The position numbers and the translations under genes are program-made. This document shows positions 1 to 8,246 of a DNA stretch of 21,621 nucleotides, in pieces. Origin of the DNA: Clostridia bacterium (lineage in GTDB: Bacteria > Bacillota > Clostridia > Christensenellales > UBA1242); assembly GCA_017473285.1 (NCBI GenBank), contig JAFULP010000096.1, forward strand, positions 1 to 21,621. The letters run 5' to 3'. Numbering within the stretch: position 1 is the stretch's first letter; every line of letters begins with the position of its first letter. Below the pieces are notes generated by a model, which saw nothing but the letters and a program-made list of their open reading frames with translations, was not told the origin of the DNA and made no database searches.

Positions 1-1
1 G

Positions 2-1009
2 CGTGGTGGACAAGTGCTGGTGGTATATAACGATATTGATAAGATTTATACCCTAGCATCAACGCTAAAGCAAACTCTTACACCGCTAGCAAGCGTAGAT
101 GTGGCTCATGGTAAAATGACAAAGACCGCTCTTGAAGATGCGATTAAGCGTTTGTATGACAAGCAAACCAATGTGTTTGTGTCAACCACGCTTATTGAAA
201 ATGGTGTAGACTTGCCTAGTGCTAACACTTTGATAGTGGTGGATAGCCAAAATTTAGGCTTGTCGCAAATGTACCAATTGCGTGGTCGTGTGGGGCGTAA
301 CACTCAACAAGCGTATGCATATTTTACTTATCCTAGCGGGAAAACGCTAACAATTGAAGCAACCAATCGCCTTGAAGCGTTGGCTGAAAACACCGAACTT
401 GGCAGTGGATTTAAGATTGCCATGCGTGACTTGCAACTTCGTGGGGCGGGAGAATTGTTAGGAAAATCTCAACACGGTCATATGGTAAAAGTTGGCTATG
501 ATATGTATGTTAAGTTGCTTGAAGAAACCACCAAGCGCTTAATGGGTAAAAAGTTGGAAGTGGAAAGGGAAGTAAAACTTGATATTGCAATAGATGCACG
601 AATACCTAACAACTTTGTGGATGACGAAAGTGAAAAGTTAAAAATTTACTCCAAGATATCTAATATTACCGACCAAAATTCGCAAAAAGAAGTGGTGGCG
701 GGTTTAAAATCAAGTTACAATCGATTGCCTAAGGAAGTTATTCAACTTACCAATGTGGCGTTAATTAAGGCGTTGGCTCAAAAATTAAACATTAAACACA
801 TAGTAATTGATAAAGGAAACATCTACATCGAATTTTATGAAAACGCAACAAATTTAGACGATTTGCTTAAAGATATGACCGAATTTAATAAGTTTAGTTT
901 AAAAAAATCAATATTGCCAACAATTAAATTAAATGCTAATGAATTTTCGCCTGAAACTGCTCAAGGCTATATAATTGGTTATTTAAATTCAAAATGCGGG
1001 CAAATGTAG
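2..1009 (+). CDS. mfd: Transcription-repair coupling factor Mfd, C-terminal part (5' end outside window)
   Basis: This is the 3' end of a DNA translocase that removes stalled RNA polymerase from lesions and recruits UvrA. The frame is open from base 2 (Arg-Gly-Gly-Gln), so the gene starts before the window and only about 335 of the usual 1,100-1,200 residues are seen. Helicase motif V (STTLIENGVDLPSANT) and motif VI (QLRGRVGR) mark the second RecA-like lobe. The following IAMRDLQLRGAGELLGKSQHG is the translocation (TRG) motif shared by RecG and Mfd. The last ~140 residues (IDARIPNNFV..SEKLKIYSKI) match the regulatory C-terminal D7 domain. It ends in TAG with no clear terminator. A separate promoter follows for the next gene, a pairing with a PrsA-like lipoprotein that is common in clostridia. 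The identification is firm. Confidence 0.97.
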   Translation, partial: RGGQVLVVYNDIDKIYTLASTLKQTLTPLASVDVAHGKMTKTALEDAIKRLYDKQTNVFVSTTLIENGVDLPSANTLIVVDSQNLGLSQMYQLRGRVGRNTQQAYAYFTYPSGKTLTIEATNRLEALAENTELGSGFKIAMRDLQLRGAGELLGKSQHGHMVKVGYDMYVKLLEETTKRLMGKKLEVEREVKLDIAIDARIPNNFVDDESEKLKIYSKISNITDQNSQKEVVAGLKSSYNRLPKEVIQLTNVALIKALAQKLNIKHIVIDKGNIYIEFYENATNLDDLLKDMTEFNKFSLKKSILPTIKLNANEFSPETAQGYIIGYLNSKCGQM

Positions 1010-1018
1010 TTAAAATAG

Positions 1019-1047
1019 TTGCAATTTTTTGCGATATACTATATAAT
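1019..1047 (+). promoter_or_regulatory. Sigma-A promoter of the PrsA-like lipoprotein gene
   Basis: TTGCAA at 1019-1024 and a perfect TATAAT at 1042-1047 are separated by exactly 17 bp. The predicted start is near 1054. AAGGAG at 1072-1077 and the ATG at 1084 follow, so the lipoprotein can be made independently of mfd. Confidence 0.75.
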
Positions 1048-1083
1048 GAAAAGACAATTATTACTTGTATTAAGGAGCAATAG

Positions 1084-2859
1084 ATGAAAAAGTTTACTAC
1101 AATATTTATGACATTTATAGTAATGCTTATGGTGGTTTTAACTGGTTGTTCTACTTTTAGGATTGATAAAGTTAAGTATTATAACGAAGTTTTAGCCAAA
1201 GTTGGCGACGACACTATCACCAGATTTGAATTAATTGAAGCATATAATAACTATGGCTATACTAATTATGTTACTCAAAATGGACAAAGCGAGAAAGAAG
1301 CGCTAATTAGCACAATGGATGTGTTGGTCCAACGCAAATTAATAGTTAAATACGCAAAGGATAATCCTACTAAATATTCTTTAAGCCAATATGAACTTAA
1401 AAATTTATATCGTGAAACACTTGATTACTTGCTAGAAAGCATGGCATCAAACAAGGAAACTGCTAGAAAGATTTATGGCTTGGAAGCAAAGGAAAGTTTG
1501 GTTGATGATGAAGAGAGTGCTGAGGCATTAAAGTTAAGCGAATATAAGTACGAAAAGCGTGTAACTATTGATAACGGTCAAATTAAATTTATTGATACAA
1601 ACCTAGAAAAAGATGAAGATTTGATTGAAGATTCAATAGATGAAAAATATATCACTAACTTTAGTGAATATATTCAAGATGAAATTGTACAAGCATTGCT
1701 TACTCAATTTAAAAAGGAATTTTACGCTAACGAAAACAACGAAGATGCCGAAACTTACCGTAAGGTATGCGATAAGGCAATTGAATTGTCTTGCCAAAAC
1801 TTGATTAATTACGAATATTACTTGCGTGAGGACGGCAAAAAGTTGTCAACTGCTCAAAATGATTTGTTGTTTAGATTTGTGGAAAGAAGTTACGAATCTC
1901 AACTTGAAACCGCATACATCACAAAGGTAAACAATGTATATTTGCAACAAGAAACTTTATCAAATGATAGTATTATCAACGCATTTAAGGCAATGTATGA
2001 AAGTGATTATGCTAAATATGCCAACGACCCAGAAGCATATAATAGCAAAATCACATCAACTGGTAGCGATGGCGAATTAATATATTATGCACCTAATAGC
2101 GACGCTGAATTTGGTTATTTCTTGCATGTATTGTTGCCACTTAATAATGTTGAAGATGATTTAACATGGTTAAAAGAACATAGGCATTTATACACAGACG
2201 AACAATACCAAGCCGAACAATTAAGTTATATCAACCAAATAATGTGTGCTCAGCGTACAACTGCAGATGTGTACGAAAACAATGAATTGGTTTATGAAGA
2301 AGGCATTGTTCTTGATAATGAAGTATCAATTAAGGATGTGTTAAATGAGTATAATGCTACAGTAAGTGATTTAAATTCATTTGTTAAATTTATGTTTAAA
2401 TACACTACCGACACGGCTACTTTAACCGCTGATATGCCATATGTTATAGGTTATAACCCTGAAACCGATAAAGAATATTCAACAATGGTAACCAACTTTA
2501 CCGATGAAGCAATTAGATTGATGAAAGAAGGTCAAAGATACACTAAGGCTAATGAATATATTTTAACCAATTATGGTGTTCATTTATTGTATTATGTTGG
2601 ACCAGTAGTAAACCAAATTGAAGTACAAGACTTAAATTCATTAACCGTTGAACAGTTGGATAGCGCTATTTTAAATAGTGCAACAGGTGAAACATATTTG
2701 GATAGAGTGTTTGATTTGGTGTATCCAGAAGGAACGGACGGAATGTTTACAAGCAATACCAAATATTCAGATTTTGAAGAAATATTAATAGATTCGCTAT
2801 ATTCACTATATCCAGTGACACTATATGAAACCAAAATTAATGCTTCAAATAAGATTTAA
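1084..2859 (+). CDS. SurA/PrsA-like peptidyl-prolyl isomerase lipoprotein (foldase)
   Basis: Likely an extracytoplasmic folding factor anchored to the outer face of the membrane. Residues 1-22 form a lipoprotein signal peptide (MKK start, hydrophobic core, lipobox LTGC with Cys22). Residues ~38-110 (VLAKVGDDTITRFELIEAY, then STMDVLVQRKLIVKYAKDN) match the SurA/PrsA N-terminal chaperone domain. A divergent parvulin (PpiC) domain seems to run from GYFLHVLLPL (~residue 345) to TNYGVHLLYYVG (~500), the two ends that normally carry the conserved His; it has long insertions. At 591 residues it is much longer than PrsA (~290), so isomerase activity is uncertain. AAGGAG lies 6 nt before the ATG. It has its own promoter and a strong terminator, so it is monocistronic. 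The SurA_N assignment is good; client proteins are unknown. Confidence 0.75.
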   Translation: MKKFTTIFMTFIVMLMVVLTGCSTFRIDKVKYYNEVLAKVGDDTITRFELIEAYNNYGYTNYVTQNGQSEKEALISTMDVLVQRKLIVKYAKDNPTKYSLSQYELKNLYRETLDYLLESMASNKETARKIYGLEAKESLVDDEESAEALKLSEYKYEKRVTIDNGQIKFIDTNLEKDEDLIEDSIDEKYITNFSEYIQDEIVQALLTQFKKEFYANENNEDAETYRKVCDKAIELSCQNLINYEYYLREDGKKLSTAQNDLLFRFVERSYESQLETAYITKVNNVYLQQETLSNDSIINAFKAMYESDYAKYANDPEAYNSKITSTGSDGELIYYAPNSDAEFGYFLHVLLPLNNVEDDLTWLKEHRHLYTDEQYQAEQLSYINQIMCAQRTTADVYENNELVYEEGIVLDNEVSIKDVLNEYNATVSDLNSFVKFMFKYTTDTATLTADMPYVIGYNPETDKEYSTMVTNFTDEAIRLMKEGQRYTKANEYILTNYGVHLLYYVGPVVNQIEVQDLNSLTVEQLDSAILNSATGETYLDRVFDLVYPEGTDGMFTSNTKYSDFEEILIDSLYSLYPVTLYETKINASNKI

Positions 2860-2883
2860 TAAGGTGTAAACTTAATTTAAATT

Positions 2884-2923
2884 AAAACACATTTAGTAAT
2901 AACAATTACTAGGTGTGTTTTTG
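2884..2923 (+). terminator. Rho-independent terminator after the lipoprotein gene
   Basis: A 16-bp stem (2884-2899 with 2906-2921, two G-U pairs) closes a 6-nt loop (TAACAA) and runs into a T-rich tail. It separates the lipoprotein gene from the next promoter. Confidence 0.85.
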
Positions 2924-2949
2924 TTTTACTTAAAATTTTAAAATAAGTA

Positions 2950-2978
2950 TTGCACATAATCATTATTTTTGTTATAAT
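2950..2978 (+). promoter_or_regulatory. Promoter placing the start site at the ATG (leaderless mRNA)
   Basis: TTGCAC (2950-2955) and TATAAT (2973-2978) are 17 bp apart, a near-consensus sigma-A promoter. Only 7 nt separate the -10 box from the ATG at 2986, so transcription should begin at or within a base or two of the start codon. Confidence 0.65.
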
Positions 2979-2985
2979 AAAAAAT

Positions 2986-4152
2986 ATGATTAAGAAAAAA
3001 TTCAAAGGCAGAATACACAAATCGTCTAAAGATATGTCTTACGATATGCAGGTGTTTTACTCTAGTGCCAACAAAAAATTGGCGCAAAAACAACCTAAAG
3101 GTAAGAAAAAAGTTTGGTCTTTAGTGTTTTTTCTTGTTAATATTTTTGTAATTGCCATCGTTTTGGCAATTCAACTTAATTCCGAAGAGGGTATTACTTC
3201 GATAACCGAAGTGTTTAATTCAGATATTAAAGGTGAGTTTATTTTAATCGCTGTACTATCTTTGTTGGCTTCAAACATGGTGGCAAGTTTTAAATTGGAT
3301 ATTTATCATAAAAAGTTTCAAAAACGATACAACTCTATGTTGTGTTTTAAAACTCAAATGATGGGCAAATATTATACCAAATTGACACCATTTGGTATTG
3401 GTGGGCAACCTTTCCAAGTATACTATTTTAGCAAATATGGTGTTAAAGCAACCAATTCGTTAACTATGGTAAGTTCAAGTTATGTTTCGCACAAACTTGT
3501 ATATGGTATAATGGCATTGGTTATGATGCTTACAATTAGATGCAACAAACTATTGATGTCGCAAGGCAGTATGGTTAATGTTGTTATCGTGCTAGCATTT
3601 ATAAGTGTTGCATTTTTGGCATTGTTTTTGACTTTTGTAATTTTGATGTGCTTAAACAAAAAGTTGGGTCATCGAATAGTGGTTTGGATTATTAAGTTGT
3701 TAACCAAATTGCGAATTGTCAAAAATGCGCCTGCACTTTATTTAAAGATAATGCGTCCAACACTAATTTTCCAACGAAAAATGCAAAAATTCTTTGCATC
3801 CAAAGGTAAAACATTAACATTTTTGCTACTATCATTATTAGAATATTTAATAGAGTATAGTATATTATTTTTCATATATAGCGCATTTAATGGTTTTGAT
3901 ATTAGTATATACTGGCAATTATTATCAATTTCGGTAATTATCGAACTTGCGTGCAACTCAATACCGTTACCGGGCGGAAGCGGGTTGGCAGAACTAAGTT
4001 TTTCTACAATATTTGCTAGCCTGTTTGAAGCGGGGGTTCTATTCTGGGCATTGATTATTTGGCGATTGATAACATATTATAGTTATTTATTTACCGGATT
4101 AGGCATTATTGTATACGATTATGCATACGGAAGAAAGAAAATAAAAAAATAA
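2986..4152 (+). CDS. Flippase-like / lysylphosphatidylglycerol synthase transmembrane-domain protein (UPF0104 family)
   Basis: A polytopic membrane protein of 388 residues in the LPG_synthase_TM / AglD-like family, whose members move or modify lipids in the envelope. After a basic N-terminus of ~45 residues there are about eight hydrophobic segments. Family marks are the loop YYTKLTPFGIGGQPFQVYYF and the C-terminal PLPGGSGLAELSF. There is no GNAT-like aminoacyl-transferase domain, so it is not a full MprF. I chose ATG 2986: an upstream in-frame TTG at 2950 lies inside the -35 box. No Shine-Dalgarno precedes 2986, which fits a leaderless message. The next in-frame Met (at 3034) also lacks one. 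The substrate cannot be told from sequence. Confidence 0.82.
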   Translation: MIKKKFKGRIHKSSKDMSYDMQVFYSSANKKLAQKQPKGKKKVWSLVFFLVNIFVIAIVLAIQLNSEEGITSITEVFNSDIKGEFILIAVLSLLASNMVASFKLDIYHKKFQKRYNSMLCFKTQMMGKYYTKLTPFGIGGQPFQVYYFSKYGVKATNSLTMVSSSYVSHKLVYGIMALVMMLTIRCNKLLMSQGSMVNVVIVLAFISVAFLALFLTFVILMCLNKKLGHRIVVWIIKLLTKLRIVKNAPALYLKIMRPTLIFQRKMQKFFASKGKTLTFLLLSLLEYLIEYSILFFIYSAFNGFDISIYWQLLSISVIIELACNSIPLPGGSGLAELSFSTIFASLFEAGVLFWALIIWRLITYYSYLFTGLGIIVYDYAYGRKKIKK

Positions 4153-4211
4153 AATTTTATGAATAAAGCATTTTGTTTTTCACATACTACCATTATCTAA
4201 AGGAGATAGAT

Positions 4212-4811
4212 ATGAGTGATGTAAGAACAAAAAAACGTGTTAAAGGCTCTACAATAGCAATAATAGTATTGTCTGTTATGTTAATTGCAAGTATTGCGGT
4301 AGGAGTTACTTTGGCTTACTTTACAGCAAATACAGATGTTACTGGTAATGTAACATTGGGCGACCCTGTAAACATCAATATTACTCAAGGGGGCTCAACT
4401 GTAACTTCTTTAACATTCGGTGATAATGCTTTGCCGGGTCACACATACGACCAAGTTATTGGTGTTAGTGTGCCAGCCGATACATCAGATGCTTTGTTAC
4501 GTGCTAAACTAACAATTAGCAACACTGATGGTGCAACCGTAACAGTTGAAGCAACTACTGTTGATTCTTGGGTAAAAGGCGATGATGATTATTACTATTA
4601 CAACGGCGTTGCAAGTGCTGGGGATGCCATTGACTTTGTTACAGCGGTTACAATTCCAACAACCTTAACTAACGAAGATGCTAACAAAACATTTAACATC
4701 GACATTTCAGTTGAGGCTATTCAAGAAGCCAACAACGCTGCTCGTTCGGTGTGGACAACTGCTCCAACTGAATGGTTAGACACATACAACCCAGTAGCAA
4801 GCGAAGGCTAA
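4212..4811 (+). CDS. TasA/camelysin-like secreted protein with SipW-type signal peptide
   Basis: A 199-residue exported protein. The N-terminus is basic (RTKKRVKGS), then hydrophobic to VGVTLAYFTANTDVTGNVTLG (residues ~14-50). This G-T-L-A-Y-F-T pattern is the signal-peptide class cleaved by SipW-type signal peptidases in TasA, camelysin and related biofilm or spore-coat proteins. The mature part is acidic, rich in Thr, Val, Asp and Ala, and has no Cys, as expected of a beta-sandwich fibre protein. I start at ATG 4212 because AAAGGAGATAG lies just upstream; the frame is open further up but has no binding site there. No sipW gene is visible in the window. No convincing promoter lies in the 59-bp gap after the flippase gene, so read-through is possible. 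Family call moderate; fibre formation is inferred. Confidence 0.7.
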   Translation: MSDVRTKKRVKGSTIAIIVLSVMLIASIAVGVTLAYFTANTDVTGNVTLGDPVNINITQGGSTVTSLTFGDNALPGHTYDQVIGVSVPADTSDALLRAKLTISNTDGATVTVEATTVDSWVKGDDDYYYYNGVASAGDAIDFVTAVTIPTTLTNEDANKTFNIDISVEAIQEANNAARSVWTTAPTEWLDTYNPVASEG

Positions 4812-4821
4812 AATTATGTAT

Positions 4822-4851
4822 AAAAAAATTCCTAAATATAGGAATTTTTTT
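4822..4851. terminator. Bidirectional terminator between convergent genes
   Basis: A 13-bp perfect stem (4822-4834 with 4839-4851) and a 4-nt loop, flanked by seven A and seven T. It has a U tail on either strand, so it can end both the TasA-like gene (plus) and the M23 gene (minus), whose stop lies 3 bp away. Confidence 0.88.
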
Positions 4852-4853
4852 GT

Positions 4854-5447
4854 TTATTTATTTGAAAAGTCGATATAGTTGTTTGGATTTACTGACAAAT
4901 CGTTTTCAAACATTTCAAAGTGTAGGTGGTTACCTGTGTTAAGTTCTCTTGCCATTGATGATGACACAGAGGCAATTACATCGCCAGCATTAACATAATC
5001 ACCATTTTTTACTGAAATATCTTCAAGTGATTTGTACACCGATTTGATACCGTTGTTGTGAGTAATTTCAATTACGCCACCTTCCAAGTAGTTGGTGTAA
5101 ACATTTGTAACTGTGCCATTTGCAATTGCTAACACATTATTGCTGGTGTCCGAAGTGATATCTAAAGCCTTGTGGATTTCCCATTGCTTTAATGTATCGT
5201 TGTATTGAAGTTCCTTGTTTGAAAAGTCCTTAACAACTGATGCATTTTCCATTGGGGCAACATAGGTGATTGGCGTTGTACCAACGGCTATTGATGCATT
5301 GCTTGGAGCGCTAGATTTGTTCACATTAACAGCAATCAATGTGGTGCTAAGTATAATTGCAAAGGCAACTAATATTGCATAAGCAATAGTTCGTATAGTA
5401 TTTTTTCTTGATTTATCCATAGTAACATTTTCTTGAATTTTTGACAT
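4854..5447 (-). CDS. M23 (LytM-type) endopeptidase, membrane-anchored, SpoIIQ-like
   Basis: A 197-residue peptidoglycan hydrolase-type protein. Residues ~17-40 form a single N-terminal membrane anchor and the rest faces outside. The LytM domain (residues ~60-190) keeps all expected zinc ligands: His92 and Asp96 in HKALD, and His174/His176 in HLHF. It should therefore be an active metallopeptidase, unlike the catalytically degenerate SpoIIQ of B. subtilis. The phrases VVKDFSNKELQYNDTLKQWE, IEITHNNGIKSVYKSLEDIS and VNAGDVIASV resemble SpoIIQ, the forespore protein of the engulfment channel, but no sporulation gene is nearby, so a housekeeping role is equally possible. The minus-strand AAGGAG (5454-5459) is well placed before the ATG. 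Expression is probably linked to the TGTAAA repeats at 5537-5553, which face this gene in the direct orientation. Confidence 0.85.
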   Translation of the reverse strand: MSKIQENVTMDKSRKNTIRTIAYAILVAFAIILSTTLIAVNVNKSSAPSNASIAVGTTPITYVAPMENASVVKDFSNKELQYNDTLKQWEIHKALDITSDTSNNVLAIANGTVTNVYTNYLEGGVIEITHNNGIKSVYKSLEDISVKNGDYVNAGDVIASVSSSMARELNTGNHLHFEMFENDLSVNPNNYIDFSNK

Positions 5448-5536
5448 ATCTTTATCTCCTTAACAAGATAGTTGCCACAATTTTGTGTTTTAAACATAAA
5501 ACCTTGAATTAATTAAAATTTTTTAGCATCTCAAGT

Positions 5537-5591
5537 TTTACAAAAAATTTACATTTAATTAAATAGATTTATATATAAAGTATGTTATAAT
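5537..5591 (+). promoter_or_regulatory. Promoter with PhoP/WalR-type box upstream of the two-component operon
   Basis: Two identical TTTACA hexamers (5537-5542 and 5548-5553) are 11 bp apart start to start, 32 bp before a perfect TATAAT (5586-5591). There is no good -35, as in activator-dependent promoters. On the other strand the same site reads TGTAAA-N5-TGTAAA, the layout bound by PhoP/WalR-type OmpR-family regulators, and lies upstream of the divergent M23 gene. The -10 is clear; the operator assignment is inferred. Confidence 0.6.
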
Positions 5592-5624
5592 ATTAATAAT
5601 ACTAATTAAAGTTGGGAGATTAAC

Positions 5625-6305
5625 ATGATAAATATATTATTGGTGGAAGATGAAAAAGAAATAAACGATTTAATTGCTTCATATTTAACAACTGAAGGTT
5701 ATTGTGTTGAAAAGTGTCATAATGGCTTGGAAGCGTTGGACAAGTATCAATCCAAAACATTTAACCTTATTATTAGTGATATTATGATGCCTAACTTGGA
5801 CGGCTTTGCTCTAGCCGAAAGGATTAGGGGTGTGGATAGCAAAACTCCAATTATTTTTCTAACCGCAAAGGATGATAAGTTGTCTAAGCAATATGGGTAT
5901 AAGTTGGGAATTGATGATTATATAACCAAACCCTTTGATATTGACGAACTTGTTATGAAGATTAAAGCGATTTTAAGGCGAGTGGACATTTCAGCCAATA
6001 ATAAACTAGAAATAGAAAATTTGACACTAGATAAGGAGGAGCATAGCGCTTATTTGAATGGCGAAGAACTTAATTTGACGGTTAGGGAATTTGATTTGTT
6101 ATTTAAACTGCTTTCTTATCCTAAAAAGACATTTACACGCTCACAATTAATGGAAGAGTTTTGGGATTATGACAGTTCGGCAACATCCCGCACAGTAGAT
6201 GTGTATATGGCAAAATTAAGGGACAAAACCAGCAAGTGTACTGGATTTGAAATTGTAACGGTGCATGGCTTGGGGTACAAGGTGGTGCTTAATGAAAAGA
6301 AATAG
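5625..6305 (+). CDS. OmpR/PhoB-family response regulator
   Basis: A 226-residue DNA-binding response regulator, first gene of a six-gene operon. The receiver domain (1-120) has the acidic pair Glu8/Asp9, phospho-acceptor Asp52 in LIISDIMMPNLDG, Thr80 and Lys102 in DDYITKPF. The C-terminal winged helix (~125-224) has the typical LTVREFDLLFKLLSYPKKTF, SRTVDVYMAKLRDK and TVHGLGYKV motifs. GGGAG at 5614-5618 precedes the ATG. Its stop overlaps the kinase start by 14 nt, so the pair is translationally coupled. Two TTTACA repeats in its own promoter suggest autoregulation, and similar repeats precede the genes at 11023 and 12320. The specific regulator name cannot be given from sequence alone. Confidence 0.97.
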   Translation: MINILLVEDEKEINDLIASYLTTEGYCVEKCHNGLEALDKYQSKTFNLIISDIMMPNLDGFALAERIRGVDSKTPIIFLTAKDDKLSKQYGYKLGIDDYITKPFDIDELVMKIKAILRRVDISANNKLEIENLTLDKEEHSAYLNGEELNLTVREFDLLFKLLSYPKKTFTRSQLMEEFWDYDSSATSRTVDVYMAKLRDKTSKCTGFEIVTVHGLGYKVVLNEKK

Positions 6306-7341
6306 GGAAAGATTTTTTGGGTTTTCAATAATTGGCTTTCTGTTATTCTTTTTAACTATTGGGTTAACATCAACTTGTTCGATATTTGTGTATTATTTAG
6401 TAGGCAAATCTACTAATAACAATGTTTGGATAGTAGGAATTTCAGTTTTGGTTACTATAATAATAGGTGCGGTAATTTGTGCTGGACTTGATATTATTCG
6501 CCGAAAACATATGATTGAAAAGCCTGTAAAAATGATTTTAAATGCAACACAAAAAATTGCGTCGGGCGATTTTAGTGTAAAATTAACTCCACTGCATGAG
6601 TATTCTAAGTACACTGAATATGATTTAATATTTGAAAATATCAATATAATGACCAAAGAGTTGTCGAAAAACGAAATGCTTAAAAATGATTTTGTTTCCA
6701 ATGTTTCACATGAAATTAAAACTCCACTTTCAATTATTCAAAATTATGCCAAAATTTTGCAAGATAAAGAATTAACTAAAAATAAAAAACAAGAGTATTT
6801 AAATGGGCTAATTACTCAAACTAAAAAATTGGCAGATTTAATATCTAATATATTAAAATTAAATAAATTAGAAAATCAACAAACCGTTCCCGAAGTTGAA
6901 CAATTTGATTTGGCTGAATTATTGCGAGTAACAACATTAAATTATGAAAATTTACTTGAAAAAAAACATTTAGAGTTGGAATGCGACATTGATGAGGTTA
7001 GTATTGTAAGTTCGGCAAGTTTGCTAGAAATTGTGCTTAATAATCTTATATCTAATGCAATTAAATTTACTGATGCGGGTGGCAAGATTGCAATAAGTTT
7101 AAAGCAAACAAAAACTCACGCAATAATAAACATAACCGATACTGGTTGTGGCATTTCACAAGAAGTGGGTGAGCATATATTTGACAAATTTTATCAAGGC
7201 GACACCTCACGCTCAACTGAAGGCAATGGCTTGGGGCTAGCATTGGTAAAAAAGGTGATTGACTTGATTGGCGGTGAAATATCGGTTAAAAGTAAAGTTG
7301 GAGTGGGAAGCACATTTACTTTAAAATTAAATAAAGGATAA
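6292..7341 (+). CDS. Sensor histidine kinase, intramembrane-sensing architecture
   Basis: A 349-residue membrane kinase, partner of the upstream regulator. Two transmembrane helices (~11-37 and ~45-66) are joined by only about eight residues, so there is almost no extracellular domain and the signal is probably sensed in or at the membrane. A HAMP-like linker follows (~67-125). The H-box FVSNVSHEIKTPL has phospho-acceptor His140. The ATPase domain shows the N-box NNLISNAIKFT (~250), DTGCGI (~283) and GNGLGLAL (~311). I start at ATG 6292, which overlaps the regulator stop by 14 nt. An upstream in-frame ATG (6265) would put a basic, non-membrane extension deep within the regulator gene. The downstream genes suggest an envelope or membrane-lipid stress signal; this is inference. 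Confidence 0.95.
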   Translation: MKRNRERFFGFSIIGFLLFFLTIGLTSTCSIFVYYLVGKSTNNNVWIVGISVLVTIIIGAVICAGLDIIRRKHMIEKPVKMILNATQKIASGDFSVKLTPLHEYSKYTEYDLIFENINIMTKELSKNEMLKNDFVSNVSHEIKTPLSIIQNYAKILQDKELTKNKKQEYLNGLITQTKKLADLISNILKLNKLENQQTVPEVEQFDLAELLRVTTLNYENLLEKKHLELECDIDEVSIVSSASLLEIVLNNLISNAIKFTDAGGKIAISLKQTKTHAIINITDTGCGISQEVGEHIFDKFYQGDTSRSTEGNGLGLALVKKVIDLIGGEISVKSKVGVGSTFTLKLNKG

Positions 7342-7343
7342 AG

Positions 7344-8246
7344 ATGAATATTATAAAAAAGATATGGGATAAAATAAAACAACCAAAAGCAATATTTTTG
7401 GTTTTGTTTTACATTTTGTTTGTGGCAACAATATCGGTAACTTTAACTTTGGTGATATTAAAGCCAGAACAGACCCCTATACATTATATATTATATACAT
7501 TATCTGCTGTAGGGTTGGCTTATTTTGTGTACACAATTGTTATATTTGCGCCAAGATTTAAGCAAAATATTATTAAATTTTTACGAAAGTTTAAGTTTAC
7601 CAGTGAAATGTTGGATAATTACGGATATCGAACTATAATATTTTCATTTTTTTCATTTGTGCTTAATGTTGCGTATGTAGCATTTATTGGTGTGTTTGCA
7701 ATTATGACCAAGTCGGCATGGTATATATCAATTGCTGTATATTATCTAATTTTAACCCTAATGAAAGGCAATGTGTTTTATTCTAAGAAAAAACATAACA
7801 CCGAAATAAAACAAGCACGAGCGTACAGATATTGTGGTATAATGTTTATATTGCTTATGATTGCTCTTTCTGGTATTATTGTGTTAATATATACATCAAA
7901 TATGTATTTTGAATATGTTGGGATTATGATTTATGCGGTGGCGTCTTATACATTCTATAAATTAACCTTGGCAATTATTAATATATTTAAGGCAAGACGC
8001 CAAGAAGACTTATATATTCAAAGTATAAGAAATATCAATTTGACCAGTGCTTTGGTGTCAATAATCGTATTACAAGTGGCGATGTTTCAAGCGTTTTCGC
8101 CCGAAAATAACACAAGTTTTGCCAATGGGCTCACCGGTGGAGCGGTTAGTTTGATAATACTGCTTCTTGGAATATTTATGATTGTTAAAGCCAATAAAAA
8201 ATTGCAACAAATACAACAAAAGGAGAAAAAAGATGCAAAGAAATGA
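7344..8246 (+). CDS. Polytopic membrane protein of unknown function in the two-component operon
   Basis: I do not recognise a named family. The 300-residue protein has a short basic N-terminus and roughly eight hydrophobic segments (about residues 15-40, 47-70, 97-120, 124-145, 163-186, 190-212, 232-250 and 264-284). A basic cytoplasmic loop (FKQNIIKFLRKFKF) follows the second segment and the tail is lysine- and glutamine-rich. AAAGGATAA precedes the ATG, which is only 2 bp after the kinase stop. It ends in TGA inside the next gene. Its place directly after the kinase suggests an accessory sensor or a target of the system, but nothing in the sequence shows a catalytic site. Confidence 0.7.
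   Translation: MNIIKKIWDKIKQPKAIFLVLFYILFVATISVTLTLVILKPEQTPIHYILYTLSAVGLAYFVYTIVIFAPRFKQNIIKFLRKFKFTSEMLDNYGYRTIIFSFFSFVLNVAYVAFIGVFAIMTKSAWYISIAVYYLILTLMKGNVFYSKKKHNTEIKQARAYRYCGIMFILLMIALSGIIVLIYTSNMYFEYVGIMIYAVASYTFYKLTLAIINIFKARRQEDLYIQSIRNINLTSALVSIIVLQVAMFQAFSPENNTSFANGLTGGAVSLIILLLGIFMIVKANKKLQQIQQKEKKDAKK

Noticed and set aside
2950..2985. An upstream TTG start for the flippase-like protein
   Set aside because: The TTG is part of the -35 box and would not be transcribed from this promoter; it has no binding site.
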